Source of the DNA: Acidovorax sp. sic0104
GTDB taxonomy: Bacteria; Pseudomonadota; Gammaproteobacteria; Burkholderiales; Burkholderiaceae_C
Length of the DNA stretch: 64,000 nt
Assembly (NCBI RefSeq): GCF_019219095.1
Contig: NZ_JAHUWH010000001.1
Location: forward strand, 310,001 to 374,000
Direction of reading: 5' to 3'
The translations under genes and the position numbers were made by a program. Of the stretch, positions 39,834-48,618 are shown piece by piece (within the stretch, counting starts at the first letter, position 1; each line of letters starts with the position of its first letter). The notes below the pieces were generated by a model. The model made no database searches. It saw only the letters and a program-made list of their open reading frames with translations, and had not been told where the DNA came from.

Positions 39834-40421
39834 ATGCGCATCCTCGTGATCTATTGCCACCCGGTGGAGACCAGCTACAACGCGGCCCTGCATGCCGAGG
39901 TGGTGCAGCAGCTGCGCGGCGCGGGCCACGAGGTGGACGACTGCGACCTGTATGCCGAGGGTTTCAACCCCGTGCTCAGCCGCGAGGAACGCCTGGGCTA
40001 CCACGAGGTGCCGAGCAACCGCCTGCCCGTGCAGGGCTATGTGGACCGGCTGCTCTGGGCCGAGGCCCTGGTGTTCTGCTTTCCCACCTGGTGCTTCGGC
40101 ATGCCGGCCATGCTCAAGGGCTTTTTCGACCGGGTGCTGATGCCCGGCGTGGCCTTCGACATCAGCGATCCGCAGAACGTCAAGCCTTCGCTCACGCACA
40201 TCCAGCGCATCTCGGCCGTGGTGACCTATGGCCGTCCGCGCTGGACGGCGCTGCTCATGGGCGACCCGCCGCGCAAGTCCGTCACGCGCTACATGCGCCT
40301 GCTGACCGGTGGCAAGGCGCGCGTGGACTACCACGCCTACTACCACATGAACGTGGCCACGCCGCCGCGGCTCGAGGCCTTCAAGGCCCGCGTGGGCCAG
40401 GCCATGGCGCGCTTCGCCTGA
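39834..40421 (+). CDS. NAD(P)H-dependent flavodoxin-fold oxidoreductase
   Basis: A 195-residue flavoprotein of the flavodoxin_2/quinone-reductase group: MRILVIYCHPVETSYNAALH and the segment VFCFPTWCFGMPAMLKGFFDRVLMPG are diagnostic for the FMN/FAD-binding fold. The strong ribosome site GAAGGAG precedes the ATG at 39834, 14 bases after the ferredoxin stop. It could reduce a quinone, a nitro group or a flavin; next to a stand-alone ferredoxin, electron supply to an oxygenase or reduction of a ring substrate are both possible. Confidence 0.83.
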   Translation: MRILVIYCHPVETSYNAALHAEVVQQLRGAGHEVDDCDLYAEGFNPVLSREERLGYHEVPSNRLPVQGYVDRLLWAEALVFCFPTWCFGMPAMLKGFFDRVLMPGVAFDISDPQNVKPSLTHIQRISAVVTYGRPRWTALLMGDPPRKSVTRYMRLLTGGKARVDYHAYYHMNVATPPRLEAFKARVGQAMARFA

Positions 40422-40434
40422 GGGGATGTTGTCC

Positions 40435-41766
40435 ATGCAAGCATCCAACGCCCCCGACCACCTGCTGCGCGCGCGGCTGCCGCGCTGGCTGCTGCCACGC
40501 CAGTGGCCCACCCAGGGCAGCCAGCCCGCGCTGGCCGATGTGCACCTAGTGCAGGGCCGCGTCGAGTCCATCGCGCCGCACCACCCCGCCCAGCCCCCGG
40601 CCACGGGCGCCACCTGGGACTTGGCTGGTGCCCTGGTGCTGCCCGGTCTGGTGGATGCGCACACCCATCTGGACAAGGCCTTCACCCTGCCGCGCATGGG
40701 CACGGTGAAGCCCGGCCTGCTGGGCGCCATCGAGGCCATGATGGTCGACCGCCAGGGCTGGACCGAAGCCGACATCCGCGCCCGCGCCAGCCGCGCCCTG
40801 CAATGGGCGTACGAAGCGGGCACGGTGCACCTGCGCACCCACTGCGACTGGTGGGAGCCCGACGCGCCACCGCTCGCCTGGAACGTGCTGCGCGCGCTGG
40901 CGCAGGAATGGGCCGGCCGCATCACGCTGGAGCGCGTGGCCCTCATCCCCTTGCACCTGTACACCGAGCGCGCCACCGCCATGCGGCTGGCCGCCACCGT
41001 GGCCCACAGCGGCCCCGGGGCGCTGCTGGGCGGCTTCGTGCACTCCACCAACTGGGACCCGCAGGGCCTGCGCCACCTGTTCGAGGCCGCACAGCACCAT
41101 GGCCTGAACGTGGACCTGCATGTTGACGAGGAACTGCACCCCGGCGCGCTGGGCCTGGCGACCACAGCCGCGCTGCTCCAGGAATTGCGCTTTGAGGGCC
41201 ATGTGGTCTGCGGCCACACCTGCGCGCTGGCCGCGCAGGACGAGGCCACCGCCCTGGCCACGCTGGACGCCGTGGCGCAAAGCCCCATCACCCTGGTGAC
41301 CTTGCCCATCACCAACCTGCTGCTGCAGGACGCGTTGACCGGCCGCACACCGCGCCAGCGCGGCATCACCCTCGTCAAGGAGGCGCGTGCGCGCGGCATC
41401 CCGGTACTGGTCGCCAGCGACAACGTGCAGGACCCGTTCTGCCCCGTGGGCAGCTTCGACCCGCTGGAGGCCCTGGCCACCGGCGTGCTGGCCGCACAGC
41501 TCGATACGCCGTTCAACCGCTGGTCCGAGGCGCTATGCCGCAGCGACTGGCTGCGCCGCGGACCCGATGCCCTGCCCCTGCAGCCCGGCATGCCGGCTGA
41601 CCTGATTGTCTTCCAACAGGCAGATGGCTGGGGCTTCCCGTCGCGCACGCAACAGCGCGTGGTGCTGCGCAACGGCCACGTGGCCGGCGGCCATGCCAGT
41701 GCGGCGTGGCACGTGGCGGGCGTCACGCCTTCTCCTTCCCCCATCCCTGCACGGAGCCTTGCATGA
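40435..41766 (+). CDS. Cytosine deaminase-like amidohydrolase (CodA group)
   Basis: A 443-residue metal-dependent amidohydrolase. The metal site starts with VDAHTHLDKAFTL (His-x-His and the conserved Lys region), followed by LHVDEELHPGA, GHTCALA and SDNVQDPF (the last gives the essential Asp). These are the features of CodA-like deaminases, which act on cytosine, isocytosine or creatinine-like rings. I chose the ATG at 40435, because GAGGGG (40420-40425) is 9 bases upstream; the ATG at 40426 touches it. It overlaps the RidA gene by four bases. Hydrolysis or deamination of a ring N compound is expected. Confidence 0.84.
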   Translation: MQASNAPDHLLRARLPRWLLPRQWPTQGSQPALADVHLVQGRVESIAPHHPAQPPATGATWDLAGALVLPGLVDAHTHLDKAFTLPRMGTVKPGLLGAIEAMMVDRQGWTEADIRARASRALQWAYEAGTVHLRTHCDWWEPDAPPLAWNVLRALAQEWAGRITLERVALIPLHLYTERATAMRLAATVAHSGPGALLGGFVHSTNWDPQGLRHLFEAAQHHGLNVDLHVDEELHPGALGLATTAALLQELRFEGHVVCGHTCALAAQDEATALATLDAVAQSPITLVTLPITNLLLQDALTGRTPRQRGITLVKEARARGIPVLVASDNVQDPFCPVGSFDPLEALATGVLAAQLDTPFNRWSEALCRSDWLRRGPDALPLQPGMPADLIVFQQADGWGFPSRTQQRVVLRNGHVAGGHASAAWHVAGVTPSPSPIPARSLA

Positions 41767-42227
41767 CCGCCCCTACCCCCCCGGGCATTGCCCAGCCCTT
41801 GGCCCGCTATGCCGCCTGGCGCCGGGCCGGAGACATGGTGTTCCTGTCCGGGATCATCGCCGTGGACCCTGCCGCCAGCCGCATCGTGCGCGGCTATGCC
41901 GACATCCCCGACGAAGCGGCCACGCTCATCGGCCGCACGGGCGAGTTCAGCAGCGACATCAAGGAGGGGCCCATCCTGGCGCAGAGCTGGTATGTGCTGG
42001 ACCGCATCCGCCAGACCATCGAGGCCGCGGGCGGCCAGATGTCCGACGTGTTCAAGCTGGTGCAGTACTTCAAGCACCTGGACCACTTTCCCCAGTACAG
42101 CCGCGTGCGCAAGCTGTTCTTCCCGGGCGAGCCGCCGGCCTCCACCGTGGTGGAGGTCACCGGCATGCTGCCCACGGCCGACATCCTGATCGAGGTCGAA
42201 GCGACTGCCTACCTCCCCTTGCGCTGA
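41763..42227 (+). CDS. RidA/YjgF/UK114-family protein
   Basis: A 154-residue member of the Rid family. The motif FFPGEPPASTVVEVTGMLPTADILIEVEATA is the conserved core with the Thr/Val-Glu-Val pocket. RidA proteins hydrolyse reactive enamines or imines, and RutC of the pyrimidine pathway is a close relative that acts on aminoacrylate. It is coupled by a four-base overlap to the CodA-like gene. In this cluster it fits the clean-up of a ring-opening imine intermediate. The arginine that holds the carboxylate in canonical RidA is not where I expect it (SRVRKLFFPG), so another substrate class is possible. Confidence 0.84.
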   Translation: MTAPTPPGIAQPLARYAAWRRAGDMVFLSGIIAVDPAASRIVRGYADIPDEAATLIGRTGEFSSDIKEGPILAQSWYVLDRIRQTIEAAGGQMSDVFKLVQYFKHLDHFPQYSRVRKLFFPGEPPASTVVEVTGMLPTADILIEVEATAYLPLR

Positions 42228-42260
42228 CCTCCACCCCCTCCTTCACGAAAGACCCGCCCC

Positions 42261-43124
42261 ATGCTGCACGGCTACACCCCGCCCCATCGCTACCTGCCCT
42301 ACCTGAGCTGGACCGAGATCGCCGACCTGCCGGACAAAGAGAACACCGTGATCGTGCTGCCCACGGGCGCCACCGAACAGCACGGCCCGCACCTGCCCTG
42401 TGCGGTGGACACGGTCATCAGTGCGGGCGTGGTCGGCCATGCCATGGCCCGCCTGCCGGCCGAGGTGCCGGCCTTTGCCATGGCACCCATCACGTACGGC
42501 AAGTCGGAGGAGCACCTGCACTTTCCCGGCACGGTCACCTTGAGCGGCGAGACCCTGCTGGCCACGATGAACGAGGTGGGCGAGTCGGTCTACCGCGCGG
42601 GCTTTCGCAAGCTGCTGTTCGTCAACGGCCACGGCGGCCAGCCGCAGGTGATGGAGATGTGTGCGCGCGAACTGCGCCTGCGCCATGGCGACTTCATCGT
42701 GGTCCCGAGCTTCACCTGGCGCGTGCCGCACGTGGCGGGCAAGTACCTGTCGGAGCAGGAAAAGAAGCTGGCCATGCACGCTGGCCATGCCGAGACGGCA
42801 CTGATGCTGGCCCTGGCGCCCGACACCGTGCACATGGAGCGCGCGGTGGTGAACTACCCGCCTGCCTTCCCGTCGCCCCTGCTCTCGCCCGATGGCCGCC
42901 CGGCCTGCGCCTGGACCGCGCGCGACTTCGGTCCCAGCGGCATCATCGGCGACCCGCTGCCGGCCACGGCCGAGCAGGGCCACGCCATCCTCGATTCGCT
43001 GGCCGTGAGCTGGGCCGCCGCCATCACCGAGCTGCACCAACTGCGCTGGGCCCCGCGCGCCGAAGCCACCTGGGGCCGCGCCCACCACACGGGGCATGTG
43101 GAGCACGCATCCGCCCTGGCTTGA
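42261..43124 (+). CDS. Creatininase-family amidohydrolase
   Basis: A 287-residue hydrolase of the creatinine amidohydrolase fold. Metal ligands are in creatininase spacing: Glu39-x-His41 and Asp50 in ATEQHGPHLPCAVD, and a His-x-Glu in GHAETALM. The loop FVNGHGGQ is also conserved. The family opens cyclic amides (creatinine) or removes formyl groups from aminopyrimidines. Being downstream of a CodA-like gene and a RidA gene it probably hydrolyses a ring or amide intermediate of the same pathway. It is not certain that creatinine is the substrate. Confidence 0.85.
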   Translation: MLHGYTPPHRYLPYLSWTEIADLPDKENTVIVLPTGATEQHGPHLPCAVDTVISAGVVGHAMARLPAEVPAFAMAPITYGKSEEHLHFPGTVTLSGETLLATMNEVGESVYRAGFRKLLFVNGHGGQPQVMEMCARELRLRHGDFIVVPSFTWRVPHVAGKYLSEQEKKLAMHAGHAETALMLALAPDTVHMERAVVNYPPAFPSPLLSPDGRPACAWTARDFGPSGIIGDPLPATAEQGHAILDSLAVSWAAAITELHQLRWAPRAEATWGRAHHTGHVEHASALA

Positions 43125-43208
43125 AACCTGCGAACCCGGCCGCATCCCGCCTCCATTTTCATCCCTTTTCGTCCCTGTTCCCCCTCCACCCCCTACCGGA
43201 GCACTGCC

Positions 43209-44210
43209 ATGATGAAGAACACCGCCTCCCGCCTTTCCCGACTTGGTGCAGCCACACTGCTCGCTGCGGGTGCCGCCGGCACCCTGCAGGCCCACGCGCA
43301 GGAAAAATTCACCTACATGACCAACTGGTACGCGCAGGCCGAGCACGGCGGCTTCTACCAAGCGGTGGCCACGGGCCTGTACAAGAAGCACGGCCTCGAT
43401 GTGACCATCAAGATGGGTGGCCCGCAGGTCAACATCGTGCAGATGATGGCGGCCGGACAGGCCGAGTGCGTGATGGGGTCGAGCGACCTGCAGATGATCC
43501 AGATGCGCGAGGGCGGCGTGCCCGTGACCACCGTGGCGGCCGTCTTCCAGAAGGACCCGCAGGTGCTGATCGCGCACGACGACGTGAAGAAGTTCGAGGA
43601 CCTCAAGGGCAGGACCATCCTGATCGGCTCGTCGGCCCAGCGCGGCTACTGGCCCTGGCTCAAGGCCAAGTACGGCTTCAACGATGCGCAGACGCGGCCC
43701 TACACCTTCAACATCCAGCCTTTCGTGGCCGACAAGAACACCGCCCAGCAGGGCTACCTGACGTCGGAACCGTTCGCCATCGCCAAGGCTGGCGTGAAGG
43801 CCAACACGCTGATGTTCAGCGACCAGGGCTACCCCGCCTACGCCACCACGGTGAGCTGCATGGACAAGACCGTGAAGGAGCGCGGCACCGCCGTCGCCTC
43901 GTTCGTGAAGGCCACCATGGAAGGCTGGAAGAGCTACCTGGCCGACCCGGCCCCGGCCAATGCGCTGATCAAGAAGGACAACCCCAACATGACCGACGAA
44001 CAACTGGCTTACAGCGTGGCCAAGCTCAAGGAGATGGGCATGGTGACGGGCGGCGACGCCGCCACCATGGGCATCGGCGTGATGACCGATGCGCGCGCCA
44101 AGGCGAGCTACGACTTCCTGGTGGAAGCCAAGCTCATCGACCCTTCCAAGGTGAAGCTGGCCGACACGTACAGCACCGCCTTCGTCAAGGACCTCAAGGT
44201 ATTGCCTTGA
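43209..44210 (+). CDS. ABC importer periplasmic binding protein, SsuA/THI5-like
   Basis: A 333-residue secreted protein with signal MMKNTASRLSRLGAATLLAA... ending near AHAQ (residue 30). The mature start KFTYMTNWYAQAEHGGFYQA and MGGPQVNIVQMMAAGQAEC are typical of the THI5/NMT1 binding proteins that carry N-containing heterocycles. GGAG at about 43198 sets the start. It is followed by a repeat element, then its ATPase and permease. It lies inside the N-heterocycle island and supplies the substrate of its enzymes. Confidence 0.86.
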   Translation: MMKNTASRLSRLGAATLLAAGAAGTLQAHAQEKFTYMTNWYAQAEHGGFYQAVATGLYKKHGLDVTIKMGGPQVNIVQMMAAGQAECVMGSSDLQMIQMREGGVPVTTVAAVFQKDPQVLIAHDDVKKFEDLKGRTILIGSSAQRGYWPWLKAKYGFNDAQTRPYTFNIQPFVADKNTAQQGYLTSEPFAIAKAGVKANTLMFSDQGYPAYATTVSCMDKTVKERGTAVASFVKATMEGWKSYLADPAPANALIKKDNPNMTDEQLAYSVAKLKEMGMVTGGDAATMGIGVMTDARAKASYDFLVEAKLIDPSKVKLADTYSTAFVKDLKVLP

Positions 44211-44304
44211 TACCCCCTGAGTCGCTTCGCGCCTTCCCCCAAGGGGGACAACGCCCTCGCAGCGGGGCGGCCCTTGATCGGCGTTCGCCGGCTCGGGCCG
44301 CGCC
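44211..44304. repeat. Gene-end repeat of the GAGTCGCTTCGCGCC family
   Basis: Starts with CCCCCTGAGTCGCTTCGCGCC right after the binding-protein stop and contains the pairing runs CCCCCAAGGGGG. The same element, in the same direction, follows the permease stop at 46140. Copies at 11375 and 28993 are inverted. Likely to reduce read-through to the ATPase gene. Confidence 0.6.
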
Positions 44305-44413
44305 AGTTTCCAGCAGTTGGGGCCAGGCGCAACGAACGCTCTCGCCGTCGCCCACATCCTCGCCCTGACACAGCGGCCAGCCTTCACCGCCGCATCCATC
44401 TAAAGGCCACTCC

Positions 44414-45247
44414 ATGCAGTCCGCTGAGCCCACACCCGCCGACCCGGCTACGACCCACCGCGCCACGCCTGCCGTGCAGGTGCTGTCGGCCGAGAAGACC
44501 TACCCCAACGGCACGCAGGCCCTGCTGCCGGTGGACCTGACCATCGAAGAGGGCGAGTTCGTCACCTTGCTCGGCCCCTCGGGCTGCGGCAAGAGTACCC
44601 TGCTCAAGATGGTGGCCGGCCTGCTGGAGCCCACCGATGGCCGGCTGCAGCTGTGGCACAAGCCGGTGGCGCAGCTCGACGAGAGCGGCAAGAAGATGGC
44701 CTTTGTCTTTCAGTCGCCCACGCTCATGCCCTGGGCCAGCGTGCAGACCAATGTGCGCCTGCCGCTGGACCTGGCCGGCGTGCCGCGCCCCGAGGCCGAT
44801 GGCCGCGTGGCCGAGGCCCTGGCCCTGGTGGGTTTGTCGAAGTTCGCCAACGCGCTGCCGCGCGCCCTGTCGGGCGGGATGCAGATGCGCGTGTCCATCG
44901 CGCGCGGCCTGGTGACCCAGCCGGACCTGCTGCTGATGGACGAGCCCTTTGGCGCGCTGGACGAGATCACGCGCCACAAGCTCGACGCCGACCTGCTGGA
45001 CCTGTGGCGCAAGAAGAAGCTCACGGTGATCTTCGTGACCCACTCGATCCACGAGGCGGTGTTCCTCTCCACCCGCGTGGTGATGATGGCCGCGCGCCCC
45101 GGCCGCGTGGTGGAGGAGTTCAGCATCGACGCGCCCTACCCGCGCACAGCGGACTTCATGGTCTCGCCCGAATTCAGCCGATATGCCAAGCAACTGCAGG
45201 ACAGCCTGCTGCGCGCCAGCGCAGACACCGAGGAGACCGCAGCATGA
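44414..45247 (+). CDS. ABC importer ATP-binding protein, SsuB/ThiZ-like
   Basis: A 277-residue ATPase with Walker A GPSGCGKST, signature LSGGMQMR and Walker B LLLMDEPFGALDE. The closing segment of the ABC domain (VTHSIHEAVFLSTRVVMMA) is usual. It lies 203 bases after the binding-protein gene, a gap mostly filled by a repeat element, and overlaps the permease gene by four bases. Confidence 0.93.
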   Translation: MQSAEPTPADPATTHRATPAVQVLSAEKTYPNGTQALLPVDLTIEEGEFVTLLGPSGCGKSTLLKMVAGLLEPTDGRLQLWHKPVAQLDESGKKMAFVFQSPTLMPWASVQTNVRLPLDLAGVPRPEADGRVAEALALVGLSKFANALPRALSGGMQMRVSIARGLVTQPDLLLMDEPFGALDEITRHKLDADLLDLWRKKKLTVIFVTHSIHEAVFLSTRVVMMAARPGRVVEEFSIDAPYPRTADFMVSPEFSRYAKQLQDSLLRASADTEETAA

Positions 45248-46140
45248 GCACCACTTACCCCACTGCGCCCGCAGCACCCCTCGCAGCGCCCGCAGAGCGC
45301 AGCTCGCCTGCCCGTGCCCCCGCCAAGCCTGCAGCAGCGCGCGTGCCGCTGATGGCCCAACCGCGAGTGCAGCGCGTGGTCTACCCGCTGCTCGTGGGTC
45401 TGGTGCTCATCGCACTGTGGCAGGGCCTGGTCACGGCCATGGAGCTGCCGCCCTACCTGGTGCCCTCGCCCCTGCTCATGCTCAAGACGCTGTTCACCGA
45501 CTGGGCAGCCCTGGGCGGATCGCTCTGGGTCACCGTCAAGATCACCGTGCTGGCTTTTGCCGTGGCCACGGTGGCGGGGGTGCTGATCTCGTTTCTGTTC
45601 GTGCAGAGCAAGCGCATCGAGACGGCGCTGTTCCCGTACGCCGTGCTGCTGCAGGTCACGCCCATCGTGGCGGTGGCGCCGCTGATCATCATCTGGGTGA
45701 AGGACCCGACGGCGTCCATGGTGATCTGCGCCGCGCTGGTGGCGCTGTTCCCCATCATCAGCAACACCACGCTGGGCCTGCGCAGCGTGGAGCCGGACCT
45801 GCAGAGCTACTTCAAGCTCAACCGCGCCACGCGCATGCAGACCCTGCTGCGCCTGCGCATACCGAGCGCGCTGCCCTACTTCTTCGGCGGGCTGCGCATA
45901 TCGAGCGGGCTGGCGCTGATCGGCGCCGTGGTGGCCGAGTTCGTGGCCGGCACGGGCGGCCAGGGCGCCGGGCTGGCGTACCAGATCCTGCAGGCAGGCT
46001 TTCAGCTCAACATACCGCGCATGTTCGCTGCGCTGTTGTTGATCTCGCTCACGGGGGTCGCCTTGTTTGCGCTGATGGCCTGGCTCACCCGCGCCGCCTT
46101 AGGCAGCTGGCACGCCAGCGAAAACTCGATGGATTGGTAA
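45244..46140 (+). CDS. ABC importer permease, SsuC/ThiX-like
   Basis: A 298-residue inner-membrane permease. It has an extended alanine/proline-rich N-terminus (about 35 residues), then about six helices. The docking loop is SVEPDLQSYFKLNRATRMQTLLRLRIP. It completes the importer formed with 43209 and 44414 and ends at the repeat at 46140. The N-terminal extension is cytoplasmic and of no known function. Confidence 0.92.
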   Translation: MSTTYPTAPAAPLAAPAERSSPARAPAKPAAARVPLMAQPRVQRVVYPLLVGLVLIALWQGLVTAMELPPYLVPSPLLMLKTLFTDWAALGGSLWVTVKITVLAFAVATVAGVLISFLFVQSKRIETALFPYAVLLQVTPIVAVAPLIIIWVKDPTASMVICAALVALFPIISNTTLGLRSVEPDLQSYFKLNRATRMQTLLRLRIPSALPYFFGGLRISSGLALIGAVVAEFVAGTGGQGAGLAYQILQAGFQLNIPRMFAALLLISLTGVALFALMAWLTRAALGSWHASENSMDW

Positions 46141-46231
46141 GCCCCCCTGAGTCGCTGCGCGCCTTCCCCCCAGGGGGGCGCCGCCCCTGCGGCGGGGCGG
46201 CCCTTGCACGGCGGCACTGGCATGGGCCGCG
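46140..46231. repeat. Gene-end repeat of the GAGTCGCTTCGCGCC family
   Basis: Starts CCCCCCTGAGTCGCTGCGCGCC at the permease stop, with strong inverted runs CCCCCCAGGGGGG and GCCGCCCCTGCGGCGGGGCGG. It is the same kind and direction as the element at 44211-44304. The FAD oxidase gene starts 134 bases further on. Confidence 0.6.
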
Positions 46232-46364
46232 CGCGTTCGACGTCTGTGGATGGCGCGCAACGCGCCGAACAACTGAGCCATCCCTCACCGCCGCTCCGCT
46301 CGTTCGCGCGCGGTGCAGGCCCCTTTTTCCCAAACCGGCCGCCGATGGCCCAGGAGATACCGAC

Positions 46365-47726
46365 ATGACCAACACCACCGCCCACCAACTGCCTGAACAA
46401 TTGCCCGGCCTGGACTGGATTGCCGACCCGCTGCGCGTGGGGCGCCTGTCGCAGGACTTTGCCTGGTTCAGCCCCGTCCTCAAGCGCGACCTGACCGGCA
46501 AGCGCGGTGATGTGGCCGTGCGCCCGCGCACCGAGGATGAGGTGCGACAGGTGGTGGCGGCCTGCGCCAGCGCACTAATCCCCCTGACCGTGCGCGGCAG
46601 CGGCACCGGCAACTACGGGCAGAGTACGCCGCTGCATGGCGGGGTGATCCTGGACCTGTCGGGCTACAACGGTTTTGGCTGGGTTCGCGGTGGCATGGGC
46701 CGGGCGCAGGCGGGCATCCGCCTGTCGGACTTCGACGCGCAGGCCAAGCCGATGGGGCAGGAGCTGCGCTGGCTGCCCTCCACCTACCGCAGCGCCACAC
46801 TGGGCGGTTTGTTCGGCGGCGGCTTCGGCGGGGCCGGCTCCATCAACCACGGCCCGCTGGCCGCGCCCGGCAACGTACTGGCCGTGCGCGCCATGACGGT
46901 GGAGCCCGAGCCCCGGGTCATCGAGCTGCGCGGCCCCGAGGCCATGCTGCTGCACCACACCTACGGCACCAACGGCATCGTGCTGGAGCTGGAGGTGGCG
47001 CTGACCCCCGCCGTGGCGTGGACGGAGTGCATCGTCACCTTCACCGCATTCGACGCCGCACTCGACTTTGCCGACCGCTTCGGCGCCGCGCCGGGGCTGG
47101 AGAAAAAGGAGGTGTGCTTTCTGGCAGCGCCCATCCCTGCGTACTTCACCAGCCTGGCCGAGCACCTGCCCACAGGCTGCCACGCGGTGATGCTGCTGGT
47201 GGCCCCGCACTCCGAAGACGGCATGCGCGACATGGCCGCCAAGTACGGCGGTACGGTGAGCTACCGCAAGACCGCCGACGAAGTGGAAAAGAGCCACAAG
47301 ACCCTGCTCGAATACACCTGGAACCACACCACCCTGCACGCACTGAAGGTGGACAAGACGCTCACCTACATCCAGAGCGGCTTCAACCCCGCCACCCGGC
47401 TGGAGCAGGTGAAGGCGCTGGAAACGGCGCTGGGCGGCGAGGTGATGATGCACCTGGAGTTCCTGCGCACCAAGGAGGGCGCCTTCAACTGCAGCGGGCT
47501 GCAGCTCATCCGCTACAGCACCGAGGAGCGCCTGAACCAGATCATGCAGATCTACCGCGACCATGGCGTGCAGATCAACAACCCACATGTCTACATCGTG
47601 GAAGACGGCAAGCAGAACAACCTGGACCCCGCGGTGGTCAGCACCAAGCAGCGCTTTGACCCGCAGGGCCTGCTCAATCCGGGCAAGCTGCGCAGCTGGG
47701 CGCCACCTGCCGCCAAGGCCGCGTAA
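46365..47726 (+). CDS. FAD-linked oxidase (PCMH/VAO-type dehydrogenase)
   Basis: A 453-residue flavoprotein. The FAD-binding segment is PLTVRGSGTGNYGQSTPLHGGVILDLSGYNG, typical of PCMH-type oxidases such as D-lactate or glycolate oxidase subunit. The end RFDPQGLLNPGKLR is the usual C-terminal finish. CAGGAG precedes the ATG at 46365. It should oxidise a hydroxy acid or an amine-like product to give a keto compound and a reduced electron carrier. It is the last gene with a clear link to the N-heterocycle island before ureD. Confidence 0.85.
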   Translation: MTNTTAHQLPEQLPGLDWIADPLRVGRLSQDFAWFSPVLKRDLTGKRGDVAVRPRTEDEVRQVVAACASALIPLTVRGSGTGNYGQSTPLHGGVILDLSGYNGFGWVRGGMGRAQAGIRLSDFDAQAKPMGQELRWLPSTYRSATLGGLFGGGFGGAGSINHGPLAAPGNVLAVRAMTVEPEPRVIELRGPEAMLLHHTYGTNGIVLELEVALTPAVAWTECIVTFTAFDAALDFADRFGAAPGLEKKEVCFLAAPIPAYFTSLAEHLPTGCHAVMLLVAPHSEDGMRDMAAKYGGTVSYRKTADEVEKSHKTLLEYTWNHTTLHALKVDKTLTYIQSGFNPATRLEQVKALETALGGEVMMHLEFLRTKEGAFNCSGLQLIRYSTEERLNQIMQIYRDHGVQINNPHVYIVEDGKQNNLDPAVVSTKQRFDPQGLLNPGKLRSWAPPAAKAA

Positions 47727-47787
47727 TCTGCACCAGCCCGGAGGCGCAAAGGCATAATCAGCTATTCATTTAGTAGCATATCAACCC

Positions 47788-48618
47788 ATGTCCTGGCACG
47801 CGCGCCTGCAGCTGAACTACACGTTGGAAGGCGCCCGCACGGTAGCCCGCCACGAACACAGCGGCCCGCTGCGCATCCTGCAGAGCCTGTACCCCGAAGG
47901 CGAAGCCATCTGCCACAACGTGCTGGTGCACCCCCCCGGCGGCCTGGTGGGTGGCGATACGCTGGACATTGCCGCCGCCGTGGGCCCCGGCGCGCACGGC
48001 CTCATGACCACCCCGGGCGCCACCCGCTTTTACCGCTCCACCGGCCCGCTGGCGCTGCAGCGCACCCAGTTGTCCGTCGCAGAAGGCGCGCGCCTGGAAT
48101 GGCTGCCGCTGGAGGCGCTGTGCTACAGCGCCTGCCAAGCCGAGAACCATCTCACGCTACAGCTTGCACCCGGTGCCGAATGTATTGCCTGGGATGTCAC
48201 GGCCCTGGGCCTGCCGCATGCCGGACAGCCGTTCGAACAAGGCCGTTTCGTCCAGCACATCGAGATACCCGGACTGTGGCTGGAGCGCGGCGTCATCGAC
48301 TCTGCCGATCGGCGTTTGCTGCAGAGTCCTCTGGGCCTTGCCGGCCAGCGTTGCATTGCCAGCATGTTCCTCGCCACAGGCACCGCACTCACGCGCGCGC
48401 GCCGCGATGCGGCCCTTGATGCCGCGCGCGCATTGCTGGGAGAACATGCCATCAAGGCCACCGCTGGCGCCACCAGCCCCAATGACCAGATGGTGGTGCT
48501 GCGCGTGCTCGCACCTCAAGTGGAGCCCGCAATGCAGCTGCTCAAGGCCGTCCGCACGGCATGGCGCAAAACCCTGTGGAATCTGGGCGGGGAGGCCCCG
48601 CGGATCTGGGCCATGTAG
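47788..48618 (+). CDS. ureD: Urease accessory protein UreD (no other urease gene in view)
   Basis: A 276-residue protein of the UreD/UreH family: GALRILQSLYPEG-like opening (GPLRILQSLYPEGEAICHNVLVHPPGGLVGGDTL), the TTPGATRFYRSTG motif and the final ending IWAM. UreD helps to insert nickel into urease as part of a complex with UreF and UreG. Normally ureA, ureB, ureC and the rest follow directly; here the next gene is a fimbrial subunit and no urease gene is upstream. The ATG at 47788 has no clear ribosome site. It may come from a split cluster, with urease elsewhere, in keeping with urea release from ring breakdown. Confidence 0.88.
   Translation: MSWHARLQLNYTLEGARTVARHEHSGPLRILQSLYPEGEAICHNVLVHPPGGLVGGDTLDIAAAVGPGAHGLMTTPGATRFYRSTGPLALQRTQLSVAEGARLEWLPLEALCYSACQAENHLTLQLAPGAECIAWDVTALGLPHAGQPFEQGRFVQHIEIPGLWLERGVIDSADRRLLQSPLGLAGQRCIASMFLATGTALTRARRDAALDAARALLGEHAIKATAGATSPNDQMVVLRVLAPQVEPAMQLLKAVRTAWRKTLWNLGGEAPRIWAM

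Noticed and set aside
34827..48618. Canonical rut uracil operon
   Set aside because: Only a RutR-like regulator and a RidA protein fit; RutA, RutB, RutD and RutF are missing.
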